A DNA stretch of 60,000 nt, taken from positions 11,363,001-11,423,000 of the forward strand of contig NC_088308.1 of NCBI RefSeq assembly GCF_910592395.1, read 5' to 3'. This document shows positions 38,001 through 49,646 of the stretch, in pieces (position 1 is the first letter of the stretch; each line of letters opens with the position of its first letter). A model generated the notes under the pieces. It was not told the DNA's origin and made no database searches. It was given only the letters and a program-made list of their open reading frames with translations. Both the position numbers and the translations under genes were made by a program. The stretch comes from Lineus longissimus (taxonomy: Eukaryota; Nemertea; Pilidiophora; Heteronemertea; Lineidae).

Positions 38001-40705
38001 ATGTGTTGTTATTTGTAGTTGTATATTGGGGAATTCCGCAACTTCTGTTAAGTTTGATTTCTGTTGGGCTAAATGTATTGACGCCTTTCAAAATGTGATG
38101 ATATTATTTAGTTTGTGTATTTATATGTCCTGTGTATATGTTTCGTAATGTAGAGCTTGTATTAAGAATGTAAAAATGTATTCTAATCTAATTGAGTTGA
38201 ATTGCTGTCATCACACACTGGCCAAAACTCTGCTCATTTGGCCATTCATAAAGCAAACATTCAAAACCCTCATTTCGAATTAAATTAAACTCATCTGCAT
38301 TCAATTCTTTATTCAGTGTAAGAAAACACTTTGCCGGAAATAATACTTTTGGTAATGTTTTTCTCAGATGTTGTAGGGTACATGTATGATAAAAAATTTC
38401 TATCAAATCAACAATGTCTCCCTCCACAAATGTTTGTGTTCAGACTTCATGGATGGCCTAAAGGAATTCAAATACTCTATGTTACATTAGGTTAGATTTT
38501 TGGTTTCCCGCACATCTAAATGTACTTTTTGCCTTATGGTGAAAGGGCTTATTTATTCCTAAAGCCAAAGTGAAAATGATTAAATGATATGTGTGAACCT
38601 CATCCTCGCCAAAAAAAAGAGTTTTTTGGAGATGGTCTTTTCTGACTAAAGCTATCCTGTGTTAGTGACTCTCCGCATTTGTTCTCTGATCCGAGGTTTC
38701 AGCTTAAACTGGGTATAGATATGTGTCATTATTTTCAGTATCATAAATGTGTTCAAAATGGGATGGCACTGTTAGAAAGATGATATCATTAGTAAGTCTT
38801 TTTTGGTTAATAATAGGCCTGTTTAATGTGTGCTCCAGTTGTGTAAAATTCTTCATAATATTCAGGTTCCCCATCCAAACACCAGGTTATTCCATATATG
38901 GAACAAAAGCGTTCATTCATAGCTAATGACGCTTTGTGGTTAATCATGTAAATGAAAGGGGTGATGGGTGATTATTACATAATATGCTGTCACCCCTTTT
39001 ATCTCTCCTGATCAACTACAAACGTAGTCAATTTGATTAGTTGTGCAAGAGTAAAATCTCATACCAAAAAAGATTTGAACGCACTCTGTAATATTAAAAC
39101 AGTGAGTGGATTAATGGTCAGACGCGATGCTTGTTGACAATCCTGTAGCATTAATGGGTTCCAGTATTCAACACAAAAATGCACCACTCGATGCAATTCT
39201 GTCGCCATGTGCTGGTAATTTGAAGCAGATTGGGGCACATGGTTGTTGCCAGAAATCGCCTCTGATTGTTTAGGTGTTAAGTAAATTTGTCATCATGGAA
39301 ATCAGCTGATCTCATGAAGGGTGGGGGAGTCAACAAATAGATACAGAACTCAGTAAATGGACAGCTTTATTGAGCTCTGATGTCCCGCCCTTGAACTGTC
39401 AGGTACAATGACTGTGGTGTTGCTGCATTTATTGAGCTGATATTTTGTGATACAGAAAACAAAAGGATTTTAATTTAGTGGTATATTTATGGAGTTCTGT
39501 ATTCATAGTGTTTTTTTTCCCCCCACATTTGTGAATCCATGTCTGAGTATGCTTTGATGTTGTTCTCCTTGCCCAGCTGACTGGTGGTTTATAGGAAACG
39601 GGGAAAACGCCTGTCATATAAACCATCTGTAAATATTCATTCTCTCGAGCTTTATTAGACTTTTTGACATCTACATGTAACACAATTACCTGAAATGAAC
39701 CCCTACTACAGGTCAGAAGGTCTGAGATGTCACCATGTCTTGGATACACTTTCTTGTTTTGATAAATTTGCCCTTTATAAAGGGTTAAAAGGCCTTGGGT
39801 TGAGTACATATAGTCAGTCAGAATCCAAGTTCCAAGATCAACAGAAATGATTTATGCCCCTAAAAACAGATTTTTTTTTCTTTCAAGAAGAACGCTATTA
39901 TGAAATCATCATGGATGAATGCATAATTTGCATATATAGTTTGTGGGTGTATGTTTCATTTTATATGCGTCAGTTTCGAATTGAAAGATGCACTGGTTAC
40001 TGAGATAAGAGCACAAACATTTAAAGATGTTTTTTGAGTCTGTCAGAAATAATATAAAAAGACACAGTCCTCCATCATGGATTGCTCATTGTATGTGGTA
40101 AACGCTTGCTGTTCAGTGGCAATTAGAAGGCTGTTGTGATGTGGGTCAAGTCTGTATTGTCCACATTTTTATAGAAGTTTCATTTGGACCCAGCCTTAAG
40201 GTTAAATCCTTCCACATCAGCAATACTAAATCAAATGCAGCTGATGATAATCATTGACTTCTGCTAATATGCTATCTAAGATGTTGAAGGCCAACCCCCA
40301 ACGGTGACGTGTTAAAAAAATACCACAAAGACAGTGTATAATAGACCCTCCCGAGTTGATGCTAACACAGGGTTAGAGAAATGTTCATTGCTATGATAGT
40401 ATGAAACTGCTTTAAAAACCTCACATTGAAGGTTTTGACAAAGTGTTTGGGGAATATCTAAGCTTATATGATCCACAGTTTCTTTTTGTGGTAGGTTTAT
40501 ATTGATATGAGGCGTATCACCAAGTGACAAGTTGAGGTATACTTTGATGTGGTGTCCTGTTGATTTCTGCTGGGTTTGTCATGAGTTTCTTAATGTATTG
40601 ATTGCATTGATTTCACAATATGGTTGATTGAGGTAAACATCGAGTGATTTCAACTCCAGCATTCTGGTGATACATTTGCTCACTGGCTAGTTTCCCTGTA
40701 CCTTT
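35005..40705 (+). other. SEC24 3' flank / possible long 3' UTR; no gene recognised
   Basis: No open frame in these 5.7 kb resembles a known protein. An AATAAA at 36001-36006 is a possible polyadenylation signal for SEC24, but several other AT-rich signals follow and the UTR end cannot be set. A short GATGAC/ATC-type simple repeat lies near 36700-36725. Confidence 0.45.
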
Positions 40706-40765
40706 TTAGCTCACCTCTTAGCAGAGGTGAGCTTATCCCATACCGTGGCGTCCGTCGTCCGTCGT

Positions 40766-40800
<35 letters not shown>

Positions 40801-41840
40801 CGTCGTCCGTTAGCAGGGCACGTTTCGTAACTGTTAGAGCTATTGAGTTGAAACTTGGTACACATGTACCCTTATATAATGACACCTTAGAGACCAAGTT
40901 TCGGTCCGATTCGTTTCATGGTTTGGCCACCAGGGGGCCAAACGTTAAAAGTGACAATATGCAATATCTCCCTTAATAGTAGTCGGGAAATTTTGAAAAA
41001 AATATGGTAGGTACTTCTAGCAAAGGTGCATCATATATCCTCCGGGTTTTCGATTTGACCTCCTTTTCAAGGTCACAGAGGTCAAATGGTGTAAATTGGC
41101 CGTTAGGATATAACGATGGCACGTTTCTAAACTGCAATGGCTATTGATACCAAATTTGGTACACATTTACCCCTTAGTCAGGTGATCTTAGGGACCGAAG
41201 TTTGGTCCAATATGATTCACCACTTGACCACCAGGGGGGCAAAATCCAAAAACCTTAAAAATGTGATTATTCCTTAACTTCTTGCCCGATTGCCACCAAT
41301 TTGATATCATGGGTACATCTAACCACCATACAGTATATGTCACACAGGTTTTTAATTTGACCTTCTTGTCAAGGTCACAGAGGTCAAATGGCGTAAATTC
41401 GCCGTCAGGCCGTAACTATGGCACGTTTCTTAACTGCAATGACTATTGATCACAAATTAAGTACACATGTACCCCTTGGTCAGGTGATCTCAGGTACCGA
41501 AGTTTGGTGCGATCTGATTTGCCGTTTGGCCTCCAGGGAGGGGGCCAAATCCTAAATTCTTCAAAATGCCATTATTCCTTGTAATGACTTGCCCGATTGG
41601 CACCAATTTTATATCATAGGTACATCTAATTCTAACAACCATTCAATGTGTCACCCGGGTCTTCTTTGATTTGACCTACTTTTCAAGGTCACAGAGGTCG
41701 AATGTATTGTAAATTGGCCATTTTGGGGAAATTGTAATTGCTTGGACCTACATCAAACCTAACACTACATGACACAATACCATGCTCTTTATCCATCTTT
41801 CCTCCACATGAGGTGAGCACAATGGCCCTGGCCATTTCAT
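40706..41840 (+). repeat. Palindrome-headed repeat, copy 2 (1.1 kb)
   Basis: Near-identical to 13564-14670 apart from scattered substitutions and a longer GTC microsatellite (about 40742-40812). The head palindrome AGCTCACCTCT / AGAGGTGAGCT (40708-40733) is perfect in this copy. It lies downstream of SEC24, in the same orientation as copy 1. Confidence 0.9.
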
Positions 41841-43320
41841 TGAAACACTTCACCACTTTTCTGTACCAAAAATATTGTCATGTGCATAACCTGTGCTCAA
41901 CTTTGGTTGTGACTCTACTGTACATGGTTCTGTATAGGACGAAACTGCCTTCAGCAGCACTATATAACTTGTACAGAAAACAAATTTCCGTTAGCATTGA
42001 ATTGTAATTTAATTGTAAGATGTAATATTATAAGAAGCCTTTTTGAAATGAAATCATTTGTGTTCTTTTAAATTCCTTAAGGTCAGTCTTAGAAGTAAAG
42101 CTGACCCCGAGCCCTGCTAGATTAAGACAAAGTTGGGAGGTGGCTGGTGTTACTGCAAAGCTTGCATTGACAAATGTGTAGCAATAGCAGATTGCGCATG
42201 TGTTAGCAAACATGTAAAACTATACATATGATATTTAGATTCGCAGAGCTATCGATGAGGTTACCAACATGATTGGCTAAAGCTTCAATAGGGGGTGTCA
42301 CCTTTGACACCAACCTGATCCTGCAAACGGTCCAAAATGGCGCTAAAGATTACTCTAAATTCGCCAAGTTCACCCCTTATCGTAGCAAAAACATCGCAGG
42401 AATACACTGGAGACAGTTTTAGAAAGCCAGTGATGTTGCAGCTTGGCCTGCTTTTGCTCTTCCAAATCGGGGATTAATAAACATTACGAATCCTTGACCC
42501 GTCTTCACCCTTTGGGCAGGGCGGTGTATGCTCCCGTTTTGGTCCCTAAGGCAATACATAGGATGCCAAATACACAGATCTGTGCATTTCATGTTCGGAG
42601 AGATGCTGACAACAATTTTGTGGTGTTTTACAGGCATTTAAATGATCCAGGGGGCGCCATCACACCAACTATCCATATTTCGGATTTCCTTCAAACATTG
42701 TTCGTGAAGTTTCCACAGTTTGCCACCTTCACTGGCATATTGGTTGGCAAAATAAATTGCAGACACATATGGTAAACAGTTCCGGAAAGTGGTTTCGTGA
42801 GCTCTTTTTGCAAGATTTGCTGGGGGGAAGTGCTTTTGTCAAATTGGGCCCAAATTTAAAACGGAGAAATTCAAATTCCTGAAAGTTGGCCAGCCTCGCC
42901 CCTAGTCCAGAACCCATGTCTATTTTGAAGCCTTGCTGACAGCCGACACCTCAATCAAAAATTCACTTTCGACTCGCCTGTCAAATTGACAAAGCTTCCC
43001 CTTCACAAGTAAACCAAAACATCTACACTCAAGAATGTAGTATTGGGACAAGACATGCCTATCCATGCTGATGTGGACAGCCAGAGTTGGATAAACTATT
43101 CATGGATTCTGAGGGGACAATTCGGACCTTGTTGCTACATTGTCCTACTTGTAAGTGTGACCTCAGTTGACAGCATGGTACCGATAACACTTAATGACCT
43201 TGAGGACACACAGCTAAAGTGACACATCTGACACAGCATGAACAAAAGATACAGCCAACCTATTGAAGTTGCAACTAAAATGGATTCTTGGTAGGAAAAA
43301 CAGGCAAGGGACAGAACTGA
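41841..43320. other. Intergenic, nothing recognised
   Basis: The longest frame (42443-42775, +) has no recognisable motif. Confidence 0.4.
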
Positions 43321-43324
43321 AATG

Positions 43325-43562
43325 ATGAAGTCTTTGCAAGGGACTTTTAATACTAGGTCTTTAACATGATTAAGTCATTGATACAGTCAACATGATGAAG
43401 TCTTGGTCATTGATTTAACCAACAGCTTGGTTGGTTGTTCAACCAAAATGAAGGAGTATTAGTTTTTGGTATAATCAACATGATTAAGTCCTGGTCATTG
43501 ATGCAGCCAACAGTATAAAATATTGGTCACTGATTTATCCAACTTGGTCATTAATATACATT
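43325..43562 (+). repeat. Degenerate minisatellite at the Maverick insertion site
   Basis: Repeated blocks of the type ACATGATGAAGTCTTGGTCA and TTGATTTAACCAAC occur here and resume at 51590-51627, right of the Maverick. The element therefore split the array on insertion. Confidence 0.65.
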
Positions 43563-43568
43563 TACATG
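43563..43568 (+). repeat. Maverick target duplication, left
   Basis: TACATG, identical to 51580-51585. Confidence 0.85.
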
Positions 43569-43750
43569 AGTAATAGGAAAATGGGATCTACGAATATCTA
43601 CGATTTTGCTTAGAAAAAAGGGCCAAAAATCAATGGGGAAACCTATTAAAGTTGCCTTAATTCCAATACAAAACCGAGTAATCTAGCACCCATTATCCTA
43701 TTACTACAACCTCTACAGTCTGTACTGTCTGTAAGAAGTAACGTAACTGG
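43569..43750 (+). repeat. Maverick left terminal inverted repeat
   Basis: Matches the reverse complement of 51398-51579 with moderate divergence. An inverted copy of its first 16 bases (CCATTATCCTATTACT) lies inside it at 43690-43705. Just inward, four 14-bp AACTGGAAT(A/G)CCAT units run at about 43744-43797. Confidence 0.9.
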
Positions 43751-43827
43751 AATACCATAACTGGAATGCCATAACTGGAATACCATAACTGGAATGAGTG
43801 AAATTTTGATAAATCTTTTAAATCTAA

Positions 43828-46070
43828 ATGATGAGTGACACAAACCAAAAGGTTCACTGTCCTACTTGTGATAAATACGTTTTATACAGCAATATGGCAG
43901 CCCACAGGAAGACTAAGAGACATTTAGATAAACAGATGAATAAGTTAGAGGTACAAGTACAACCTCCTCTTAAACCACTCATCTCTAAAGGTGTAAATAA
44001 GAAGCTTGCCTTTGAGACCGAGGAGCTTGATGGAATAAAGAAAGTGGAAGGAACGGAAGTAGTAAATGAGTTTGGCAAGCCTGTGGTTACTATTAGAGTA
44101 AATATTGAGAAGCTAAACAGGTGTATGAATATAGAGAGAAGTTAGAGGAGGCACTTTTTCAACTCAATGATTACCACCACAAAATAAGCATATCAGTGTT
44201 CGTCCAGTTCAATCAACCTTGTGTCGCAGAGCAGAGCTTGAATAGACCTTCAGTCGCAGATCAGAGCTTGAATCGGCAAGGGGATACAGTTACCCACCCA
44301 ATTCAATCTTCAATGGAAAGCATAATTTCAAGGAATCAGGCAATCTATTCAGCTACCAACCATCTTAACTACATTAATACACAGATTGAAGAGAGGTACT
44401 TTAAAGGGTCTGGCTTGTCTCTTAACATAATAGAGTCGTGTGACATGACAATATGTTCTTACAAGAGGTGTAAAGGTGGTCATTACATCAGATTACCATT
44501 TAACACTGAAGCTGTAATCAATGTAATGTCACAGGAACAGGGAAATGATGAGAAGTGTTTGCTCTGGAGTCTACTGGCTGCTAGATATGTCAGGGAACAT
44601 AAAATAGAACTTCAAGAACATGCGGAGCTTACTACTGAAATGCTGGAAAAGATGTATGAAAATCATATTAAGATCGAGTCTATCTCTCAGTACGGAGTGC
44701 GAATCGACTGCTTTCCTGTATGTATTCAAAAGGATATCCCTAAAATCGAGAGTGAAAACAATCTTAAGATCAATGTGTTCAAGTTACAGAACGAAGCTGC
44801 TAAAACATACGTGAGGCAGAACCTCTCTACCTGTTCGAAAATGGTAAGAACTATGATGATGATGATGATGATGATGATGTCATTGATATTTTCTATTTCA
44901 AGGGTCATTTCATGTACATAACTGACATCAATATGTTCTTCAGGACTGGCACTCATACTATGTATCTCTGTAGGAGGTGTATGAATTACCTTTATCGTAA
45001 GAAAATACTTGAGAATCATAAGAAGAAATATAGTGAACATGAATACTGTAAGATTAGTTTACCACAACCTAACAGTAAATGGTCACAACTTAGTTTGAAA
45101 AGCATTCAATAAAGAATAGGGTTCCTTTTGTTGTCTATGCTGATTTTGGGTCAATAAACATACTAGTAATAAACTGTACTAGTAAGAAACTGTTTAAACA
45201 AAACGCATCAGCGGTTGGAGTTTATGTTCACTCTGATTATCAATATCTTTACAATAATCAGTATTTAAGTCATAGAGGTTCTGATGTTGTAGATATGTCC
45301 TGTAACTGGTTAATAAGAATGGAAGAAATATTCTCTAGTCTATTAAACTGTAACTATCCTTTAATAATGTATGATGAAGAGTGGAAAAGATACCACAAAG
45401 AAACACACTGTTACTACTGCAATCAGTTGCTAGGATATGATAAAGTCAAGGATCATGATCACTATAGTGGTAGATATCGAGGTGCTGCTCACAACTCATG
45501 CAATCTGAATGAAAAGAACGCCATGTTCGTTCCAGTGTTTTTTCACAATCTAAGTAATTATGATTCTCACCTATTCATTAAAGAGTTAATGACTAAACTA
45601 CCAGAGTACAAGAAACTTAAATTACTTGCCAAAACAGCAGAAAAATACATTTCATTTCAATTTGGATGTTTTAGGTTCTTAGACTCGTACAGATTCCTAC
45701 AGTCTAGTTCAGATAACATAACCAAATCAATGTAAGATGATGACTTCAAAATTACAAGACAGATGTTCCCTGATACTACAGACTTCAAACTATTGAGGAA
45801 GAAGTTATCGGTACCTTATTCATTTTACACGTCACATGAAAGTTACAATGTAACCTACCTAGATAAGTCTATGTTCTTTGATGAATTAAAGAATGAAATG
45901 ACACCTGATTCTGCCTATGATGAAGCAAAAGCCATATGGGATCATTTTAACCTAAGAAATCATGGAGACTTCATTGACCTTTACCTCAAATCTGATGTTC
46001 TGTTTCTGGCAGATTTATTTGAAAAGTCCAGGGAAGTAAATTTAAACTACTTTCAGGTAGATCAAGTCAC
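43828..46070 (+). pseudogene. Maverick protein-primed DNA polymerase B, N-terminal and exonuclease part
   Basis: In order: a C2H2-like finger (HCPTCDKYVLYSNMAAHRKT, near 43855), a region with CLLWSLLAARYVREHKI, an acidic run coded by GAT repeats (44845-44880), a second Cys/His cluster (LCRRCMNYLYRKK), an ExoI-like box VVYADFGSI (45130), an endonuclease VII-like module (CYYCNQLL...DHDHYSGRYRGAA...CN, 45406-45510), ExoII FHNLSNYDSHLF, and ExoIII YLKSDVLFLADLFE (45990-46025). The frame shifts near 44130, 44825 and 45090, and TAA at 45733-45735 breaks it. The ExoI box has Gly where the family has Glu. Homology stops at about 46065, where foreign sequence begins. Confidence 0.88.
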
Positions 46071-46745
46071 TGTTACTCGACACCGGGTCTTACCTGGTAA
46101 GCTGGTTTGAAATACTATTATGTAGCGTATTTTAGAACTTTTTTCACGATTTATTTTGTGCAACCTTTAACAAATTTTCTTACTAATTCATAGAACTGTC
46201 CAGATTATTAGGTATGCTTATCAATGTTTACGAAAGTACTTTTCACCAATTTAAGCTAAACAGTATTGTCTAGGACACGTCAGCAACTCGCCTGAACGTG
46301 AACGTCCACTTTACTCTCTTTTAATGACATCACTCCCTGTCATCATAGACTGGACAATGGCACGTCATTAATACTTGAGCATTTCGAAGATCGGTGTAAC
46401 TCTGGATTAATCATCCGCTTCGGCAAAGATCAATCAAATCTCACTGCCACGATCATTAATTAAATACTACGTGCCCGAACAAACCCTAGGGACCGGTCAA
46501 CATTTTATTAAAAACGGCACGTTTCAGATTAACGAGACCATCCGATTTACAAGTTAAATAAATTCTAAAGTTCGGGTCTGGGCACGACAGGGTCCAGCCA
46601 AAAATGTCCCTTTTCCAACCGTCCAAACATGGAGGACGTCGATTGGTCATCCTAGTGAGGGTCACAGGATGTCGTTTGTGGTTCGAGCATTTTGATTGGC
46701 TCCGGGCGTGGTCTAGAATTTTCCATTCTGTCCTGAATCTCTCTT
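46071..46745. other. Foreign insert replacing part of the polymerase gene
   Basis: About 680 bp with no polymerase text separate the ExoIII and motif B parts. The stretch 46071-46589 starts TGTTACTCGACACC and ends GGGCACGACA, TG...CA ends like a solo LTR, with AATAAA-type signals in both orientations. ATTGG (CCAAT-type) motifs lie at about 46632 and 46692. No clean flanking duplication was found, so its origin is uncertain. Confidence 0.45.
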
Positions 46746-46756
46746 CATTGAAGATT

Positions 46757-47260
46757 ATGAACTCAGTCCTTACCAGAGAGTTACTGGGTGATGAGAAAAA
46801 ATCAAATGAAGAGAAACTGATACGGACACAAAAGGATAAGACCCACTACATAGTGCATTACAGGATGCTACAGTTTTACCTCAAGCACGGAATGGAACTT
46901 AAGAAGTTTCATTCATTGATAAGTTTCAGGCAGTCAAAATGGTTGGCGACCTACATTGACTTTAACACTAAAAGGAGGATGGATTCAAAGACTGATTTCG
47001 AGAAAGACTATTTCAAGCTCATGAATAATGCTTTTTATGGTAAGACCTGTGAGAACATAAGGAACAGGATGGCGATTGAATTGGTAACAGACGGTGAAAG
47101 AACCAGGAGTGTAATGGCCAATCCCAGGTTCTCATCAATATGCATATTTAACGAACATAATGCTGCTCTTAGCATGAGGAAAACATCAATGAAATTTAAC
47201 AAACCAATTTACATAGGAGCTACAGTACTTGAATTGTCTAAGCTATTCTTGAATTCTTAA
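46757..47260 (+). pseudogene. Maverick DNA polymerase B, C-terminal fragment
   Basis: The frame reads HYIVHYRMLQFYLKHGMELK, ISFRQSKWLATYIDFNTKRR, and the motif B helix KLMNNAFYGKTCENIRNRM, typical of protein-primed family B polymerases. The catalytic motif A region upstream is missing and the frame ends before motif C, so this polymerase has no intact active site. Confidence 0.88.
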
Positions 47261-47278
47261 TAGAGTTAAACATTTGTA

Positions 47279-47788
47279 TTAACGTAAGTGATGAGGAAAT
47301 GATTCCATTAAAGGAATAGAAGTGTTACTTTTTAAGACAGAAGGTTTAACAAAAATACTATTACAAGAACTTTTAGCTTGTTTATTAGAAGTAGTAGTAT
47401 CTTTACTGTATGTTTCATTAATAGTAGGTTCCTTAACTACATGTTTCTTATTAGTTTTCTTAACTAAAGGGCTGAAGTAAATTAAACTAACCAAAATAAC
47501 TACACCTACACCTACATAGACGTAGGTTTCACTAGATATTGAACTTCTAGTAGATTTTTCTTCATTACTATTACTAGTAATAGTACTTACCTCTTCTTCA
47601 TGTTCTGGTTTAGGTTATTTGAATGTTCTCTATTCTTTTTTAATTCTCTTAAATTCCTGAGGCCCTTTACCCAACTCTCTAGACCATTCTTATTGTTTCT
47701 CAGATCTAACCTTCTTAGATACTACTAGTTTAGTATCATGTGCAGTATTTGTATTACTTGTAACTTGAGTTACGTTATCACTCTCCAT
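47279..47788 (-). pseudogene. Maverick single-pass membrane protein, three in-frame stops
   Basis: From ATG at 47788 to TAA at 47279, one frame of 170 codons is interrupted only by TAA (47690-47692), TAG (47630-47632) and TAA (47615-47617), with no frameshift. It has a Ser/Thr/Asn-rich N-terminal half, a hydrophobic segment YVYVGVGVVILVSLIYF (about 47480-47535), then a Lys/Thr-rich tail. No family is recognised. It could be a membrane or virion-type accessory protein; that is inference from layout only. Confidence 0.55.
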
Positions 47789-47862
47789 TTATGTTATTGG
47801 AATTAATAATGGCACTATTAGAGTCACTATTTGAGTCAATTTCATCATCAATCTTTGGACTT

Positions 47863-48618
47863 TCATGTCCCAATGATTCCCCATGACAGTGACCTAATGT
47901 AATGAGGGTAGTTGAGGCAAGGGCAGTTAGTGCCCCCATCCTCAGACTTTACCCATCCTAACCATTTGTCCAACTCATTCATTACTAAGTAATTGTTTCT
48001 AAGATCACAGTAAAGTTCTTCCTCATCATCTACAGGGAAGAACAACTTTGTTAATTTAGTGTATAAAGCCTTATGTACTGTCTTACCTAAAGCATCGTTA
48101 AGTCTAGCAGCCATTTTTGTCTGGTAGAGTCTATGATATTTAATGATTTCCTTCTCTGGCATTACATCTAAGTCATTAAATGTTAGTTGCTTGTTAAGGA
48201 AATCGTTACTTTTTTCTGTTGCAACTAAAACCTCTATGTCTTGTTTGGCTCTGAGGCCACTGTCAGTCAAGTAGTTGGAATTAAGTTGGAATTTAGTTGA
48301 GTCTAGTTGAGGGTTAGTTGAGGCTAGTTGAGGGCTAGTTGAACCGAGTTGCCAACTAGAATTAACTAGACCTTGACTAAAATTCACTAGACCTTGACTA
48401 CCAGTGTTAACTTCATGACTACCAGTGTTAACTAGCCGTTGAGTAGTTAAATTCTTGTTATAACCTAGTTGAAAATTAGTCAAACTTTGTCCTGAGAGCG
48501 TAGCTCGAGTTGTTTTCTGTGGCCCTTGTTGAGCACTGGTTTGATCTAGTTGGTAACTAGGAGGTTGACTAAGAACACAAATATGTTTCATTTGTTGCTC
48601 AATAACACTCGATTCCAT
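47863..48618 (-). CDS. Maverick accessory protein with no recognised family (251 aa)
   Basis: An uninterrupted frame. The N-terminal half is Gln/Ser/Thr-rich with short degenerate repeats (LVNTGS, GLVNSS, QLGSTSPQLASTNPQLDSTK), coded by TAGTTGAGG-type DNA repeats at 48300-48430. The C-terminal half is more globular (MPEKEIIKYHRLYQTKMAAR, VHKALYTKLTKLFFPVDDEE, MNELDKWLGWVK). I recognise no family. It lies between two other minus-strand Maverick genes and is the longest intact frame of the element. Confidence 0.65.
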   Translation of the reverse strand: MESSVIEQQMKHICVLSQPPSYQLDQTSAQQGPQKTTRATLSGQSLTNFQLGYNKNLTTQRLVNTGSHEVNTGSQGLVNFSQGLVNSSWQLGSTSPQLASTNPQLDSTKFQLNSNYLTDSGLRAKQDIEVLVATEKSNDFLNKQLTFNDLDVMPEKEIIKYHRLYQTKMAARLNDALGKTVHKALYTKLTKLFFPVDDEEELYCDLRNNYLVMNELDKWLGWVKSEDGGTNCPCLNYPHYIRSLSWGIIGT

Positions 48619-49165
48619 TTATACTATAAATCATAAATCGTACCATAACTCATTCAAATCATTCATTCTATCCGTGGATGTTAAATAAGGGTTAAGTACA
48701 ACGCAATCAATATCCATCTTTTTAAAGGCTTGATGTAATAACAGCTTGTAGTTAATTAATTGATACTTTAACAACACAGTAATGCAGGTATCTTAGAAAA
48801 GCAAAGAAAACTAACCTTAGATCAGTAAAGTTCTCATCAGTTAAGTGAGTGTTACCAATAGCACGGTTAATGAATTCTGTCTATAAATACCAATCATACT
48901 CTCTGCAGTGAAATTGAAATACCATTGACTCAATATCTAAAACTAACTTAGAAGGTACAGTAGTATTACCTTTTTTAGTGATGACTGAACTGTCTTTTCA
49001 TACCTTTTCTTAGCCATTTTCTATGACTAGAGAAGTATCCTTGTAAATCGTACTCAATGAATTGTACTCTTTTAAGATAATTTACTACTGTTTCTGATAG
49101 ACGTCTCTGTCCAAGCCTTCTAAGTATGGTGTCAAAGTAACGTGATTTATTCTCAATACTAATAT
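48619..49165 (-). pseudogene. Degenerate Maverick coding remnant
   Basis: Minus-strand text such as SIENKSRYFDTILRRLGQRR and ETVVNYLKRVQFIEYDLQGY is followed by multiple stops. It looks like the decayed downstream part of the frame at 49166-49420. Confidence 0.4.
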
Positions 49166-49420
49166 CTAGACTTTTGAAGTCATCATCATAAGCAACAGCA
49201 TTACAAGAGTTTTAGTTGTGTACTTTGATGGGTTAAAGTTTTTATCATACTCATACAATGTCCATCTCTTACAATTATGACATAATTCAACCTTAGATTC
49301 TGTTCTTATGTCACATTGTTTCATAGGCGGCTGTGCTGCTGTATCAGGAGTAGGAGTAACAGGAATGTGAGTATTATGAGTATCAATGGAGATATTTTTT
49401 AGGTCCATAGAGAAGTACAT
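49166..49420 (-). pseudogene. Maverick small Cys-containing protein, broken
   Basis: An 84-codon frame with ESKVELCHNCKRWTLYEYDK, a C-x2-C knuckle, after a Thr/Pro/His-rich start. Its last residues (VMLLLMMMTSKV) come from a frameshift at a GAT/ATC simple repeat near 49185. No family is recognised. Confidence 0.4.
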
Positions 49421-49646
49421 AACCCATGTGTTGTAATGGATTACAACATAAGGGGTTACCCAATTAACTCATGGTCTTCAAGGTAAAAATCATGTCTTTC
49501 TAAACTAAAATACTCTATTAAAGAAATGAATTTGTACATCCTTTCAATAGTATTCATTTAGTTAATTTTTTATTATTAAAGTGAATAAGGTGGCGCTGAA
49601 GGCAATGTTTGTTGTACATTAAAATAATGATAATAATGATGACGTA

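Noticed and set aside
42443-42775. Host gene at 42.4 kb
   Set aside because: 110 codons with no motif, splice context or recognisable family.
46071-46589. Certain solo LTR
   Set aside because: TG...CA ends and AATAAA signals fit, but no 4-6-bp flanking duplication was found, so it is kept only as a foreign insert.
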